A program made the translations under genes and the position numbers. From Platismatia glauca (Eukaryota > Ascomycota > Lecanoromycetes > Lecanorales > Parmeliaceae), in NCBI GenBank assembly GCA_963556305.1, contig OY745773.1, forward strand, positions 248,001 to 312,000: a stretch of DNA of 64,000 nt. The letters run 5' to 3'. Positions within the stretch are counted from its first letter, which is position 1; every line of letters starts with the position of its first letter. The notes beneath the pieces were generated by a model. That model did no database searches. It saw only the letters and a list, made by a program, of their open reading frames with translations, and was not told where the DNA came from. Shown here piece by piece: positions 33,562-44,567 of the stretch.

Positions 33562-34748
33562 ATGTCTATCTATCAAGAATACTCCCTCGACGCCACCTTA
33601 GCGGAATTCTTCGTGCAAACGTCCGCAACTCGCACAGCGTGCGATGCGAAAGCCAAAGAGCTCGTTGGGGGCAGCGTCGTCCCTGTGACCGTGCAGGGCA
33701 ACTGCAGTTACTCCGTCTACGCCGGACCCGGCCTCGAATCCGTCGTCCAGTTCCGACTCAAGTCTTTGATGCTTGAACCGCAGATTTCTACTTTGGCGCG
33801 GGAAGTATACGGCTCTCTGGCCCCGAACGTCTCATTCCATGGGCAGTTGGGAGACGACGGCAAAAAACCCCTTTTCGTCTACACTATGAACCGGATACAG
33901 GGCATTAGCCGTGTAGACTTCATCCTTGCAAATGACGCCCCCAGAGACTCTGACCAAAATCGCGTATGGCGAAAAACGCTCGTGACAGACGTAGCACGGT
34001 ATGTTTCGCCCTCAACCATCCGTTACTCGTTGGGCGGGTCTGGTGTGTCACCATGTTAATGATCATGACTGCTATGAGTCCGAGCTCCATCAAGAGGCTT
34101 TCATAGCGATAGATTGTTCATTGGTAGATGCTAATTGATTACAGTTTCTTTGCCCTTTCATGGAAAGCCCCTCAAGAGGTCGATCTAGAATACCGCGAGA
34201 ATCTACGCCGAAGTTACACGAACGAGCTGCAGCTACTACTTCGTCATCTACCGTCTCGCTTTCATCAGACCGCACAGAAATGCCTTGATTCAATGGAGGC
34301 AATCATGTCTCTTCCAATGGTTCTTCTTCATCGCGATTTCAGCGCCTGCAACATTATGGTTGATGAAACGACGTGCCACTTGACCGGTGTTGTTGACTGG
34401 GCAGAAGCTGAAATTGGCCCTTTTGGCCAGGAACTCTCTAGTCTACAAGCTTTTACGGGTACCCTCCACTTGAAGACTGGGTGGAGCCGATATGAAGATT
34501 ACGGCGCTCTACATGACACCTTTTGGAGCACCTTCCGAGATGAAGTGGGAGACTTGTCCGCAGAGACGACGGAGACCATCCAGAGTGCGTGCGTCATGGG
34601 CTTGTTGCTGTCTCATGGGTTCACCAGCCGGCTTGCGAACATGTCGCAGGTGACGCCCATCGGTGACGATGAAACAGGACGCTACAATATGCTATCTCTG
34701 GATGGATTCCTCGTCAATCCGACTACAAGGTTCGATAACCTTGATTGA
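33562..34748 (+). CDS. APH-family kinase-like protein
   Basis: Two exons, 33562-33998 and 34145-34748, joined by a 146-nt intron (phase 2, DVAR-FFALSW); 346 residues. The N-lobe includes GNCSYSVYAG and VVQFRLKS, which fit a nucleotide-binding loop and beta strand. The C-lobe has the catalytic loop LLHRDFSACNIMVD (H-x-D-x4-N) and GVVDWAEAEIGPFG, the DFG-like metal site. These are standard for fungal APH/choline-kinase-like proteins of unknown substrate. All key residues seem present and no stop interrupts the frame, so this is one of the few apparently intact genes in the 19-36.6 kb block. Confidence 0.78.
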
Positions 34749-34870
34749 CGGAAAGTGTTTGGAAGAGGATGTTGAAAGTGAGCTTGGCACCAAGGCTTTA
34801 CAGTCATAGAACGCACTAGTCGCTCTTCCGTCATAGCATTATTTAGATTAATACAACTGAGTGTCATACC

Positions 34871-35631
34871 TCAGGTTCCAAGTTTGGGTAAAGGTTTCCC
34901 CACATTGAAAACTTGGTGATTGCCCGTCTTCTTTTCAGCATGCGTCTCATCTAACGCGCACACACGCGGCTGCCCATCCCTAGCTTCGAACCTCCACCCG
35001 GTAATCAGGGTCGGTGAGCAGCGGCGCACGACTGCGGCATCCAGCATGACAGTGCCTTGTTCGAGGATGAGTTCCCACATGGTTTGGTCCACTTTTCAAT
35101 GAGAACCTGGAGACCGAGAAGATCCGTACGGCCGTTTGCGACAAGATAATCGGCGAATTCAATGAAGAGCTCCTTGCTGATACTTGATAGGTCAGGCATT
35201 GGTCCGTCCTGGTGTTCGTAGGCGATGAATCCATCACTGGTGACGACAAAGATATGTCCATGCACAGTGCTAAGATCAACTGCGTCGACATCTGTCACTT
35301 TGGTCCAACGGCCGCACGGTTTTTCGAAATTGCTTCCCAGCATGATAGTCTTCTCCGGTACCTTGAAGTGGCCACGGATCAAATGGACACCAAGAGTCTC
35401 TTGAGCGTTGTGGCGGACGAAGAGCGCTGCAAGATTTTCTATATGGTGGTCCAAGACAGGTGGCTATTGCGCGTCATCGAGCAGCCCATTGTAACTAGCA
35501 CTTGCTATAAGTATGTTGGATTGCCAGTTGATGATTCACACTTACGCATCGCGGCTCTTCAGCAAGTCTGTAAGACCCAGGGTCTTGTTGGGATTAGCGA
35601 TAGCTGAGGAAGCAGCCACGAGTGTCGTCAT
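34871..35631 (-). pseudogene. Conserved fungal hypothetical protein, frameshifted
   Basis: The ATG at 35631 opens MTTLVAASSAIANPNKTLGLTDLLKSRDA, followed by an intron (about 35463-35545) with a GTAAGT donor. The next exon continues PPVLDHHIENLAALF, but the junction is one base out of frame. A second shift occurs near 35092. Up to it the frame reads GVHLIRGHFKVPE...CGRWTKVTDVDAVDLSTVHGHIFVVTSDGF...LLGLQVLIE. After it, another frame gives LILEQGTVMLDAAVV...ITGWRFE...VCALDETHAEKKTGNHQVFNVGKPLPKLG. Together these look like one small conserved Pezizomycotina protein of unknown function with two indels. Sequencing error cannot be excluded from this window alone. Confidence 0.6.
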
Positions 35632-35928
35632 GTTGTCAAAAGGGAGCAGAGTATTGTTAGTATATATATATATATTGTAGACTAGCTCACGCAGCAATAA
35701 TAGGAGTAAGACTCATTCTTTAAGAATCAGAAATAGAAAGGGGGAGATCGCCCTCTTAAGCTCGTCCCTCGCTAATACGAGCTAAACGTGCGTGGCACGA
35801 TTAACACATACTCGCCACCAAGCTTTTCGGACATCAGACGCCCGAGACCCGTTGAGGGGTCACCCGGACCCTCTATCCATATCCTCCAGACTTCAATCCA
35901 AGGCCTACGCGTCATGGGCCTCGAATGA
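35632..35928. repeat. AT dinucleotide microsatellite and spacer
   Basis: A (TA)n run of about 16 nt lies at 35661-35676 (atatatatatatatat). The rest of the stretch shows nothing recognisable. Confidence 0.55.
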
Positions 35929-36580
35929 TCACGCAGCTGCAGGTACGATCAGCTGATACGCTCCCAAAAGGGGTTCTATCCTCGCGATGCAGAAGTGGCG
36001 CAACTCTGCCGGTCGACGCAGTGGGGTCCGCTGGAGATAGTCCAGACATGTGGGCGGAGATCCAGAATTCAAAAGTAAATAGTTCTGTAGTTTCGATATT
36101 ATCATGATTCGCGGCAGCATGTAGCGGAGTACTGCCCAGGAATCCGTGTCCGAGATTGCGCAGCCACGGGCCCCCAAGCTCGCGGCCTCGTAGCGATGTG
36201 CGAATCAACGGTCAAGACTGGGGATCTTGACGCGCATAAGATTTGATCAAAAGCGTGTCTTTGATAAGAAACAAAGCCAGGCTCCGATCCAAATTCCAAG
36301 GCAGGGCGGCATACCTGTCTCCGAATACTCGATAAGAATCCGTGCACAACTCGGTGCGTCCATGTGCGATCGCGAGATGGATTGCATTCGGACAGAGACG
36401 ATGAAACGAGGTTTCTAAAGACCGCCTAAGAAGCTGTCGTCGGAGTTCAGAAGAGCCGTATCTCGCCGCATGGTGGACGGCCGTGGAAGCAACTGTATCC
36501 CAACAGGTGCAGGTTTCACCAGCGACAGGAGCACCTTGTGTGATCACATACAACGAGATCTCTGGCTGGCGTTGATGCAA
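35912..36580 (-). pseudogene. Ankyrin-repeat protein remnant
   Basis: Ankyrin-type helix motifs occur in several minus frames. They are AVHHAARYGSSELRRQLL and NAIHLAIAHGRTELC (36580-36212 frame), GSTPLHAAANHDNIETTELF (36208-35912 frame) and a possible QRTPLRRPAELRHF in a third frame. They follow the order of consecutive repeats, but the frame changes at least twice and no start or end can be assigned. I take it as a decayed ankyrin gene, perhaps once joined to a HET- or F-box-type N-terminus as is common in such genomes. Confidence 0.6.
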
Positions 36581-36960
36581 GGAGTATAGGAGGCATAGTA
36601 GGCACCGGTATCACGGGTCTGATGGTATCAATGGAATGCGGCGCCTAGGAGATCGCGTACAAAGCAGCATGAAGGACCGTCAAACGCCAACGATGTAAGA
36701 CGTGCTCCGCGTACACTGTTTGCCAGATATTTTGAATGGGACTGTACGCCGACAAACGGGCTACCGCACCGGGGAAAAAAATGATGAGCATGCACAGCGC
36801 TAATCCGAGAGGACAAATACACAAAGGCCGCCTCGACGGTGTCCAATGACACGACCGCCTTCGCATGCGCGCTCCTCACTGGACGACGAGCAGGCCGCCC
36901 GCTCCTTTTGCTTGATCAAGAATCGGCCACACCTAGAATACAGCACGGACCTCCCCTCCC
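36581..36960. other. Intergenic region
   Basis: Between the ankyrin remnant and the NIPSNAP gene; no feature seen. Confidence 0.4.
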
Positions 36961-38155
36961 TCATGCGACCGGGCTCCACGGCATCGGGATCAGGATCCTC
37001 GACTTCATTTTCTGAATCAGCGGCACGGTCTTGTGCACCGTGTCGCCCCACCCTTCCACCCCCCAGCTCATCTCCCTCCGCGCCTTCCTCTCCTCCAGAT
37101 CCGCAAACTGCCACAGATGATGCACCGTGTTCAGGTCTCCGACCTGCACGAACCACGCACCCACCCCTTCCATAACCTCCCTCCTTGCCTTCAGCCCCCG
37201 TCGCCAGTGAGTTTCCCATTCGAGGAGATTGCCGGGGTGCAGTGTGTAAGAGCGCAGTTCGAAAAGTCCGCCGAGCTGACGAGGGGGTGTCGTGGGCCAA
37301 AAGGAAAATTCTTGCATGAGCGAGGTTTCTTTGTGGGTTATTAGGGATTTGAGTTTGCGGTCGAAGGCCGGGAAGTCGGGGTGGTGTTGGATGGAGTGGA
37401 GCGAAGAGTGGTAGCCCTGGTAGCGTTGGTATTCCCATATATGGACTGTCAAGCCGTCAATTGGAAGCTGTTCCATCTTCTCAAGAAGCGAACAAGAGAC
37501 ACATACCGAAAGTATCACAGTCGCCCACTTCAGTCCTCCAACTCCCGACCAAATGTACGTGATTTTCCGGAGTACTGGCGACCTTCGGATACCACTCTCC
37601 TACCAGATCTACGTATTCATCCACCTTGTCCGGTTTGACAGAGTGCATCACGATACTATGCACATACTTCCCTCTCGCCAGCACTTGACTAAAGCTCTTC
37701 TCGATCTCGCGGTCCATCTGTTGTCCTTCATGCGTACCATATATCAAGCTGCTCAACGCGCCTTTTCGTTTCGAGCTCTCCTGCTTTTGTGATGACTCGC
37801 GGTTTGCCCCTGCATCATGCGTCGACAGTGAGCCCAATGCAATATGAGCATGCGAGGAGACGGAGTCCGCATCACTCGCTGGAGAAGTAGAGGGAGCAGC
37901 GCCTGGAACGGCGTTGTAGGGGGCTGTTGGGGCAGTGGGAGCTTTAACAGACGACTGACTATCTTGCTTGTCTTTGGCCTTTTGGGCGTCTCTCACTTCT
38001 TCCCGGAACGCTGTTTGGCGGGCGTCAAATTTCGCGGCGCCATTGGGTGTGATGTCGCCGAGGGCAGGAGAACGTTGGTGGGCAGTCGAGGTGGTGAGGG
38101 TGCGGCGGAGGGTTGATGGGGCGGAGGAGCTCGTGAAGAGCCGTCGAGTGAGCAT
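36961..38155 (-). CDS. NIPSNAP-family mitochondrial protein
   Basis: Exons 38155-37507 and 37445-36961 with a 61-nt intron; the junction reads CDTF-VHIWEYQRYQG. The product has 377 residues. The N-terminus (MLTRRLFTSSSAPSTLRRTLTTS) is rich in Arg, Ser and Thr and lacks acids, as expected for a mitochondrial presequence. A low-complexity Ala/Pro/Ser linker follows. Two ferredoxin-like NIPSNAP repeats come next: one from SIVMHSVKPDKVDEYVDLV to VHIWEY, and one from LFELRSYTLHPGNLLEWETHW to LQLWQFADLEERKARR-like residues. NIPSNAP proteins sit in the mitochondrial matrix or outer surface and have roles in mitophagy signalling in animals; the fungal role is unclear. The gene is intact and marks the right border of the decayed block. 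Confidence 0.88.
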
Positions 38156-38778
38156 GATGTATGAGTTGGCGTGTGGAAGTGTTACAGCAGCAGTAGCAAA
38201 GCTGTCTCTCTGGAGCTTGGTCCGAGGTGTGGGTAAGTAGGTCGGTCAGTAATTATTAGTGGATTAATTTTTGGGTGAATCTAGGAGGGCAATTGGTCAG
38301 AAGTAGGCCAAGGTCAACATGCGGGCTACCCTAGGTCTCGACTCTGGATGCTTGGAGTTGCAAGCGGGGTAAAGGGCAAGGCTCCCCCAGGTCCTAAGTG
38401 TCAGTAGCTCAGGCGGAGGGAGCGGGTTGGTGGGCGAAATAAAATGGGCAGCTCCGACGTTTTAGACGTTAGGTTGGATCAAGCCCCTAGAGACTAGAGA
38501 CTTCTCCGCACTGAAATTAAGCGAGCTGCAACCCTATGTTGTACCGCCGCACCGCACCTTGGCAGTACCTAGGGCCACCAGGGGCACACGACCAAATCCG
38601 TAACGGAGAAACTGAATTTCCTACATGCACTCGATAACTATGCGTAAATACCTATATACCAAGACCAACTTCGTTTTAATCTAATTGAACCCAATTCGAT
38701 ATGCCTGAACATCTCAATGTATGTTAATGGTAAACATGCATGACGGAATGGGCCCGATTGAACACGCCAGTCCGACAA
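38156..38778. other. Intergenic region
   Basis: About 620 bp between two minus-strand genes: promoter of the NIPSNAP gene and 3' end of the siroheme gene. No separate feature seen. Confidence 0.5.
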
Positions 38779-40577
38779 CTAAGCGCATGGCTCGAGGTCG
38801 TGTAGTAGTTGTTCGTTTCTCGAGGGACCATCTACTTTCATACTCATCTCTTTCCCCAGGCCTGCTGTATTGTCGGTTCCAAGATCTAGTACCCCGCGTC
38901 CTGCGAAGCCCTCCTCGACCAACCATCTCCCTTTCCCTTTCATGTCCATTAGCACCTCGCAGCTCCAGCCCACGATCAATAATCCAGGAGGTCTGCTCCC
39001 CTCTTCTTCGACGGCTGGGCAAACATTCTGCAGCGTGCTTCGTATGACGCGCTGGTCTGGACACGAAGCTCGCTCGACGACAGCGCAAGGTGTTTCCCGA
39101 GGCCAAGGCTTGGAGATTGGTACGGTTTCGGATGATTTCGTGGCAGGTCCAGCTCCAGTCAACGCATCAACAAGAGAAGAAAGCCGATGCAATGCCATAA
39201 GGAAAACAACTGTCTGACTTGAAATGTAGGGAGGAGGATCAGGCGCAGCTCCTTTCCGTCCCGTGCCCGTACAAATCAAGATCTGATCCGCCACACTGCG
39301 GTGCGTAGGTGGTATAGCGGCGAACAGTGGAGCCGAAAGAGCACTAGTAATGCCCGGGAGAACAATTGGATCATAACCCTTTTCTCGGAAGAAACCATAC
39401 TCTTCTGCTCCTCGTCCATATATGTAAGGATCCCCCTGCTTTAGCCTAAGTACGATATGGCCTTTCTGAAGGGCCTCCAGGCCAAGTGAGAGCAGTTCGG
39501 CTTGAGCGGCGTCTGCGTTACCGGGAAATTTGCGGGCGATATGGACGGGGGTGCGACGAGGAATAAGATCAAGCACAGGAGCTGGAACAAGCTTGTCGGC
39601 GAGGATAACGGAAGCCGTCTGGATTGCGCGGTGGGTGGCCATTGTCAGAAGGGACGGGTTGCCGGGGCCTGATCCGGCAAGAATGATCATGGCCTTGGTA
39701 CGACTGCGTATATCTGGATTCAGAGCATCCAATGGAGGCGGGACTATATCGCTTGGGACGGTGTAGGATTGCAATATAGTATCTATATCGGCATCGGTGA
39801 TGGAAGCCAGCCGTCGCAGAGGCCAGTATTCGCACATTTGAGAAAGCCAACGCATACGGCGTGTTTTTGCGGCATTTTGGTCTGTCTCTGAAACCAACCG
39901 GTTGAAGCTTGGCCTCTGTGCTGTTGCATCGTCGTCCTCAGTTTCCGCAGCTGGCTCCTCAGTCCCATACGTTCGGTGATCTTCTTCCCATATCCGACGC
40001 CGGACTGTGCCTAAGCGTTCGACAGCAGTCCCCAGATTGGAGGGAAGAGATGAAGCAATTTCTCGCCGTATCCTTGAAGCAAGCTTGCAGCCCTTACCAG
40101 ATGTCGTGATTCCAATTTGTAGCGGTCCATCCGAGTGCGTAGAAAGAAGGGTAAAGGTACATAGATTGGGTGCGTCAACAACATTGACGGGTACACGCAT
40201 ACGTCGGCATAAGCTGGAAATGTGTGTACCTATAAACAAAAGGTAAGCTACGTGTCCTTTTGAAAGCAAGGTCTCATACTTGATGCATTCTTTCCATTCG
40301 CCGTCACAAATACGGCATCTACGACATTGTCCACCTCATCCCTTCCCAGTGTTGACAGATCAGCGTCCTCGAAACTCTTCTTGATCCATTCCACTTCTCC
40401 CTCCTCGATTCTTTTTGCCAATACGTAATGGAAATCTGCGTCCGTCGGAGCAATGACTTTGGGCTTTGCGCCGACTTCGATGCTCTTCGAGCACCTTGCA
40501 CTGGCCAATGGGTTTGATCCAACAACAAGATGGACATGCCCCGCCGAATCAAGGGCTGTAAGGAGAGGAGGGGCCAT
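38779..40577 (-). CDS. MET1: Siroheme synthase / uroporphyrinogen-III C-methyltransferase
   Basis: Exons 40577-40280 and 40229-38779 (intron 50 nt, junction NASS-THISSLC) give 582 residues. The N-terminal part (HLVVGSNPLASAR, then VDAVFVT and VNVVDAPNLCTFTLLS) is the Rossmann precorrin-2 dehydrogenase/ferrochelatase-like domain, as in CysG and Met8. The C-terminal part is the SAM-dependent methylase: AMIILAGSGPGNPSLLT, ILADKLVPAPVL, VLRLKQGDPYIYGRGAEEYGFF and VLPGITSALSAPLFAAIP. The protein makes siroheme, the cofactor of sulfite and nitrite reductases. Yeast keeps these activities on Met1 and Met8, whereas the fused form is usual in filamentous fungi. The frame is clean throughout. Confidence 0.92.
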
Positions 40578-41914
40578 CAGCCTTTCAGGTGTAGCTGATT
40601 AATATTTTTTTCGATTGCGTATTCTGCAGTGTTCGAGGATGCACTGTTCCTTGCACAATGTCCAGGGACGATACATTCGAAACCGGCCAGTAAAAATATG
40701 CTCCCTTTCGAGCACAGGGCAGACTCTCCGGGAGGGGAGATTAACAAGGGCCATTTTTCCCATGGAATAGGTGTTTGCTTCATGGGGCAAAATTTGCGTG
40801 CTTGCGCAGATAACGCCATCTGGTACTGGAGAAGATCCCCGTCCGAGGCTAGACATAAGCGTATATCACGTCACGCCGTACGTACCTTATCTCCTAGCGT
40901 ACCTTAGGCAATAATTACTACGGTAAGGTACCTACTTACCTGCTAAGTATATTAAGTTGCTTGAAAATCAGCAGACGATAGTTCAGTGTTCAGTATGCAC
41001 AATTGCTGTTGTGTTCTGCGAACTAAAGAGTATCTCTGCCATATAAGCCGCCCTTCAAACCCTCAAACCACAAAATGGCCGTCCCTTCTGTCAATCCAAT
41101 AATTTAGCACCATTGAATTCAAAATTCTCCATGCACCTCTTTAACTTCACAAACGAGTCCCTCGTCCCTCGTCCCCAAGGCTACCTATTGCAGATCCAGA
41201 TGAAAGGTTTCCGGTGATTCTGTTGGAAGAATTGCGCCATCTATCGCAGTACCAGCACGAATGAGGTTCATCGATTTGATGCGTGATTTGCGTAACGCTG
41301 CCCAGGAGATTGTACGAAGAGGTGAGAATGCTTCAAGCCAACGTGTTGAAGCAGAGGTATGTGCCCTGTGATCCGAATCACGGGCCAAATTTGAGAGAAG
41401 AAGGTGAATAATACAAGGGAGACGCTCTGCAGTGTCTTCATTGTCACAAGCGACAAGGAAGTGTGGAAATATAGTGGGATTCTGATTGTATGCAATGTTG
41501 AATACAGATGACATTAGAGAGGACAGGGGTGTTTCGAGAGCGGAAAACCCTCGAAGCAGAAGGTGTGGGCCCTGTGTGCTAATTTTGTGACTTCGAAATG
41601 GACGGGGGCTTTATCAGAATGAAAAAGGAGAAAAGGCCGCAAGACATAAAACGAAGCCATTGAAGAACGTTAAGGCTGCGAGGATCTTGAACATGATGAG
41701 CTTTCTGCGACGCATGCTCATCTATCGTGACTGATATCAGCTGCCATGAAGAAGTGTTTACTCCGCGACCGATCGCTTTTTTCCTTTGGTAACGAGCGAA
41801 ACCACCGGCAGAGAGTGACTAAAGTCATTGAGGAATTATTCTGTCTCCGATCTCAATAGTCATCGCCCCAGACTGCATTTCCAATCGGACCAGAAACCTT
41901 TACCAGCCGTCATT
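40578..41914. other. Intergenic region
   Basis: Shared 1.3-kb space upstream of the siroheme gene and downstream of the aldolase. It contains a TAAGGTACCTACTTACCTGCTAAG tract near 40925-40945. One doubtful open frame is listed separately. Confidence 0.4.
41185..41625 (-). CDS. Doubtful open reading frame
   Basis: A minus-strand frame stays open from about 41625 to the TAG at 41187-41185, with the first ATG at 41514 (109 codons). Composition is protein-like (FPHFLVACDNEDTAERLPCIIHLLLSNL), but no motif or family is recognised and no partner exons were found. It may be part of an unseen gene, a remnant or chance. Confidence 0.25.
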
Positions 41915-42928
41915 TCATGAAGAACTGAACATCCGCGTTAATGATGCCGCTGGCCTCTGGCCATTCGGGTCTGCGCTCCCAGCCGCGTGGGTCACCTGCT
42001 CGAGCAAAGTCTTCGCCTCCTCCATGATCCACACCCCATTGCTCGTACCGATCCTCTCCGCGCCAGCTTCCATCATGACCACGCACTCACTCACCGTCTT
42101 CACGCCCCCACTTGCCTTGACTTTCACGCTGTCTCCCACAACGCCCTTCATCAGTCGGACATTCTCTGCGGTTGCACCTTGGCCGTTGAATCCAGTGCTG
42201 GTCTTCACGTAATCCGCCCCCGCTGCCTCTGCTATTTTGCATCCGGCTATGATTTCGTCTGGAGATAGTTGCGATGTCTCCAGAATGACCTTGAGGATGA
42301 TTGGATGAGGCGCCACGTTACGCACGGCCGCTATGTCCGTGTATACCTTAGAGTAGTACTTTTGCCGGAGGAGAACATGGTTCATGACCATGTCAAGCTC
42401 TTTAGCTCCTGCGTCGACAGCTCTCGCGGCTTCACTAGATTGTCGTCAGCGTTGCATTAGCTGCTGCTGCTAGGGCATAAACCCCTACGTTGTCTTCTCT
42501 TTGACGGATTGGGTTCCCTCATGAAATCCTACCACACAAGCTACAACCACCGAACCTCCTCGTAGATTGTGAACCGCGCGGTCCACCCACGGTAGTCGTA
42601 CACAGACGGACTGAAAAATCTGATCAGTTACCAACGATAATTGAACGATATCAAAAACGGTTCAAAGAACGAATCTACACGAACGACCTAATCAAACTCC
42701 GCATTGCCAGAAATCGCACACCTTGAAATTATGCCTCCTGGCCTCCTCGCAGAGTACGTCGACCTGCTTCCCCGTCGCTTCAGGCTTCAGCAGCGTATGG
42801 TCTATGGTCTTGGCAAACGCCGCGGTCCCTACGTTTGGTGCCTTGTATTCTAGCGGGGTTCGCGGCAGGTTCTGCCCCGCTTGGGCAAATATAGCGAGCC
42901 ACTCGTCCTGCGTATATCTCGTTGTCAT
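41915..42928 (-). CDS. Deoxyribose-phosphate aldolase
   Basis: Splits 2-deoxyribose-5-phosphate into glyceraldehyde-3-phosphate and acetaldehyde (deoxynucleoside breakdown). Exons 42928-42722, 42610-42489 and 42434-41915, with introns of 111 and 54 nt, give 282 residues. The DeoC/TIM-barrel motifs are clear: KTIDHTLLKPEAT, SVCVRLPWV, VACVVGFHEGTQSVKEKT, KELDMVMN, ILKVILETSQLSPDEI, and DYVKTSTGF with the Schiff-base Lys at about residue 187. A second catalytic Lys lies in VKVKASGGVKT. The length is close to other fungal DeoC proteins and the frame is clean. Confidence 0.93.
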
Positions 42929-43948
42929 CGCGCATACTGTTATATGGTCTGTCTGGCCTTGTCAGAAGCTTGATGGTATATGGTTAGATGTCTGGCACAT
43001 GTTGCAGCTGCTGTTGCCGCAACCCATGTGATGACATGGCCCGTGGAAAGTGTAAAATGATTTTAGCCTTGTGATCGCGGCTTCAGCCAGGCACCAACTA
43101 CATTATCTACCTACCTTGCCTTGCTATTGGGTTTCGGTACCATAGCGAGCAGAGGTAGGTAGTCGTTCACAGAAGTCGCCTGAATTATTTTTGACACTTC
43201 TCCCGCCAATATTCCTCTACTTGTACTCATAGAACTGAAGCAGTTAGGAGACCAAGATCCAGTATGGCTTGCTCGCAGACAATGTGGCAGCTCATCAAGC
43301 ATCGGCATTGGGTATCTCACTTTCGGGCCCCTTTCCAATTATCTACGTTCGAGACGAGACGCCATTCTCGTCGTCAGACTCCGTGATTCTACCTCAATGA
43401 ATCGTCCAAGCCTTCTGAGTCTGGAGGGCAGTGAGACAAGGATATTCGTTCTCCGGTGTCACAATGTCCTCCTATACTCTCGCGTTCAGAGACATAGCAA
43501 TTGTTGTGCCAACATCTTCAATGCTTTGGGGAACTTCTCACCACCATCCCGCTTCGACCCTGGTGATCACACACCTCCAGGACATCTGCCTTCTCCTCTG
43601 ATATCGCTCCATATAGTATATGTATCCTTAGTTCCGCTCGCCTGCCTATTGTCTCTATTCCCATCTCGTTCTTCCCTTTCTCTCTTCTTTCCTGTATCGT
43701 ATCTCCCTAGTTGCATCGGAAGTAGGCCATAACAGCTGGAACTTACGCCGCTTACGGGTAGTGCCGATGCACCTACCACAACTGAAGAGGCAGTAAGACG
43801 ACCATTGGGGGCTCTGGATGTCCATCTGGGCGAAAATAAATGATTTTCGGCTTACAGGTACGAGTTTGGGTGTGAGAACGTAATCGATAGGGGCAGATAG
43901 ACCACAGCCACACTTCCCAACCCTGTATTTTATATACATCTCAACAGC
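42929..43948. other. Intergenic region
   Basis: About 1 kb upstream of the aldolase gene and downstream of MGR2. A CT-rich tract lies at about 43640-43690. No supported gene. Confidence 0.5.
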
Positions 43949-44567
43949 TCATCGCTCTTCTTTTCCTTGCCCCGCCCTCCTTGCATATCTTCTAGGCAGT
44001 ATCATAGATTGCCGTCTCGCTCGTGCAAATGCCTCGGTCGCTAAGTTCGAATTGCCTTCGGTGCGGATCACAGTGCCTATCGACATGAAGAAACTGTCGA
44101 GTAGAATGGTGGTCAGCGTCAAGCTGGATTTGGAGAGATGTGCCAAGCGGCGCGAGGCGCAAGGTTCATAGCCAACGTACCCAAATGTAACCCCGGAACC
44201 CAACATGTACTGCCCTAAGGTCCTCATAGGGCCACTGGGACCAGCACCGTATCTCATGATGTTGAAGCCACCTTTAACCTGTGTCAGCACTTGTTCAATT
44301 GCGTGCGACAGTGACGAGGGAAGATGTACCATAGATGAAGCCCATGATTAGACCTACGGCTGTAGAGCAAAGTCTCTGGTCAGTGAGAGACTCGACGTAG
44401 CGCAGGTATCATTGAGCATGCATACAGCCTCCAAGCATTGCGCCCCATTTCCCTGACTATCGTCAGTATTGGCACGCCGAGAAGGGTAGACAAGGCACAC
44501 ATTTGTCAAAGGTAGAAGGGCCTTGCACGCGTCCTCCACCCATGGAGCTCGATGGCATTGGCGGCAT
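43949..44567 (-). CDS. MGR2: Mgr2, TIM23 translocase subunit (Romo1 family)
   Basis: Mgr2 is a small inner-membrane protein that couples Tim21 to the TIM23 complex and controls lateral release of preproteins. Five exons are needed: 44567-44501, 44452-44426, 44359-44330, 44271-44181 and 44093-43949. The introns are 48, 66, 58 and 87 nt and the product has 119 residues. The signature is unmistakable across junctions: a Gly-rich first span (GAMLGGSVGLIMGFIYGGFNIMRYGAGP), then MRTLGQYMLGSGVTFGFFMSIGTVIRTE. Exons 2 and 3 are only 27 and 30 nt, so simple ORF finding misses the gene entirely. A basic Arg-rich tail follows that is longer than in yeast. Confidence 0.9.

Noticed and set aside
33562..34748. 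APH-like genes read as antibiotic-resistance determinants
   Set aside because: APH-fold proteins of unknown substrate are abundant in fungi; nothing here points to resistance.
36800..37438. Minus-strand ORF of 212 codons
   Set aside because: Lies in another frame over the second NIPSNAP exon; Arg/Gly-rich shadow.
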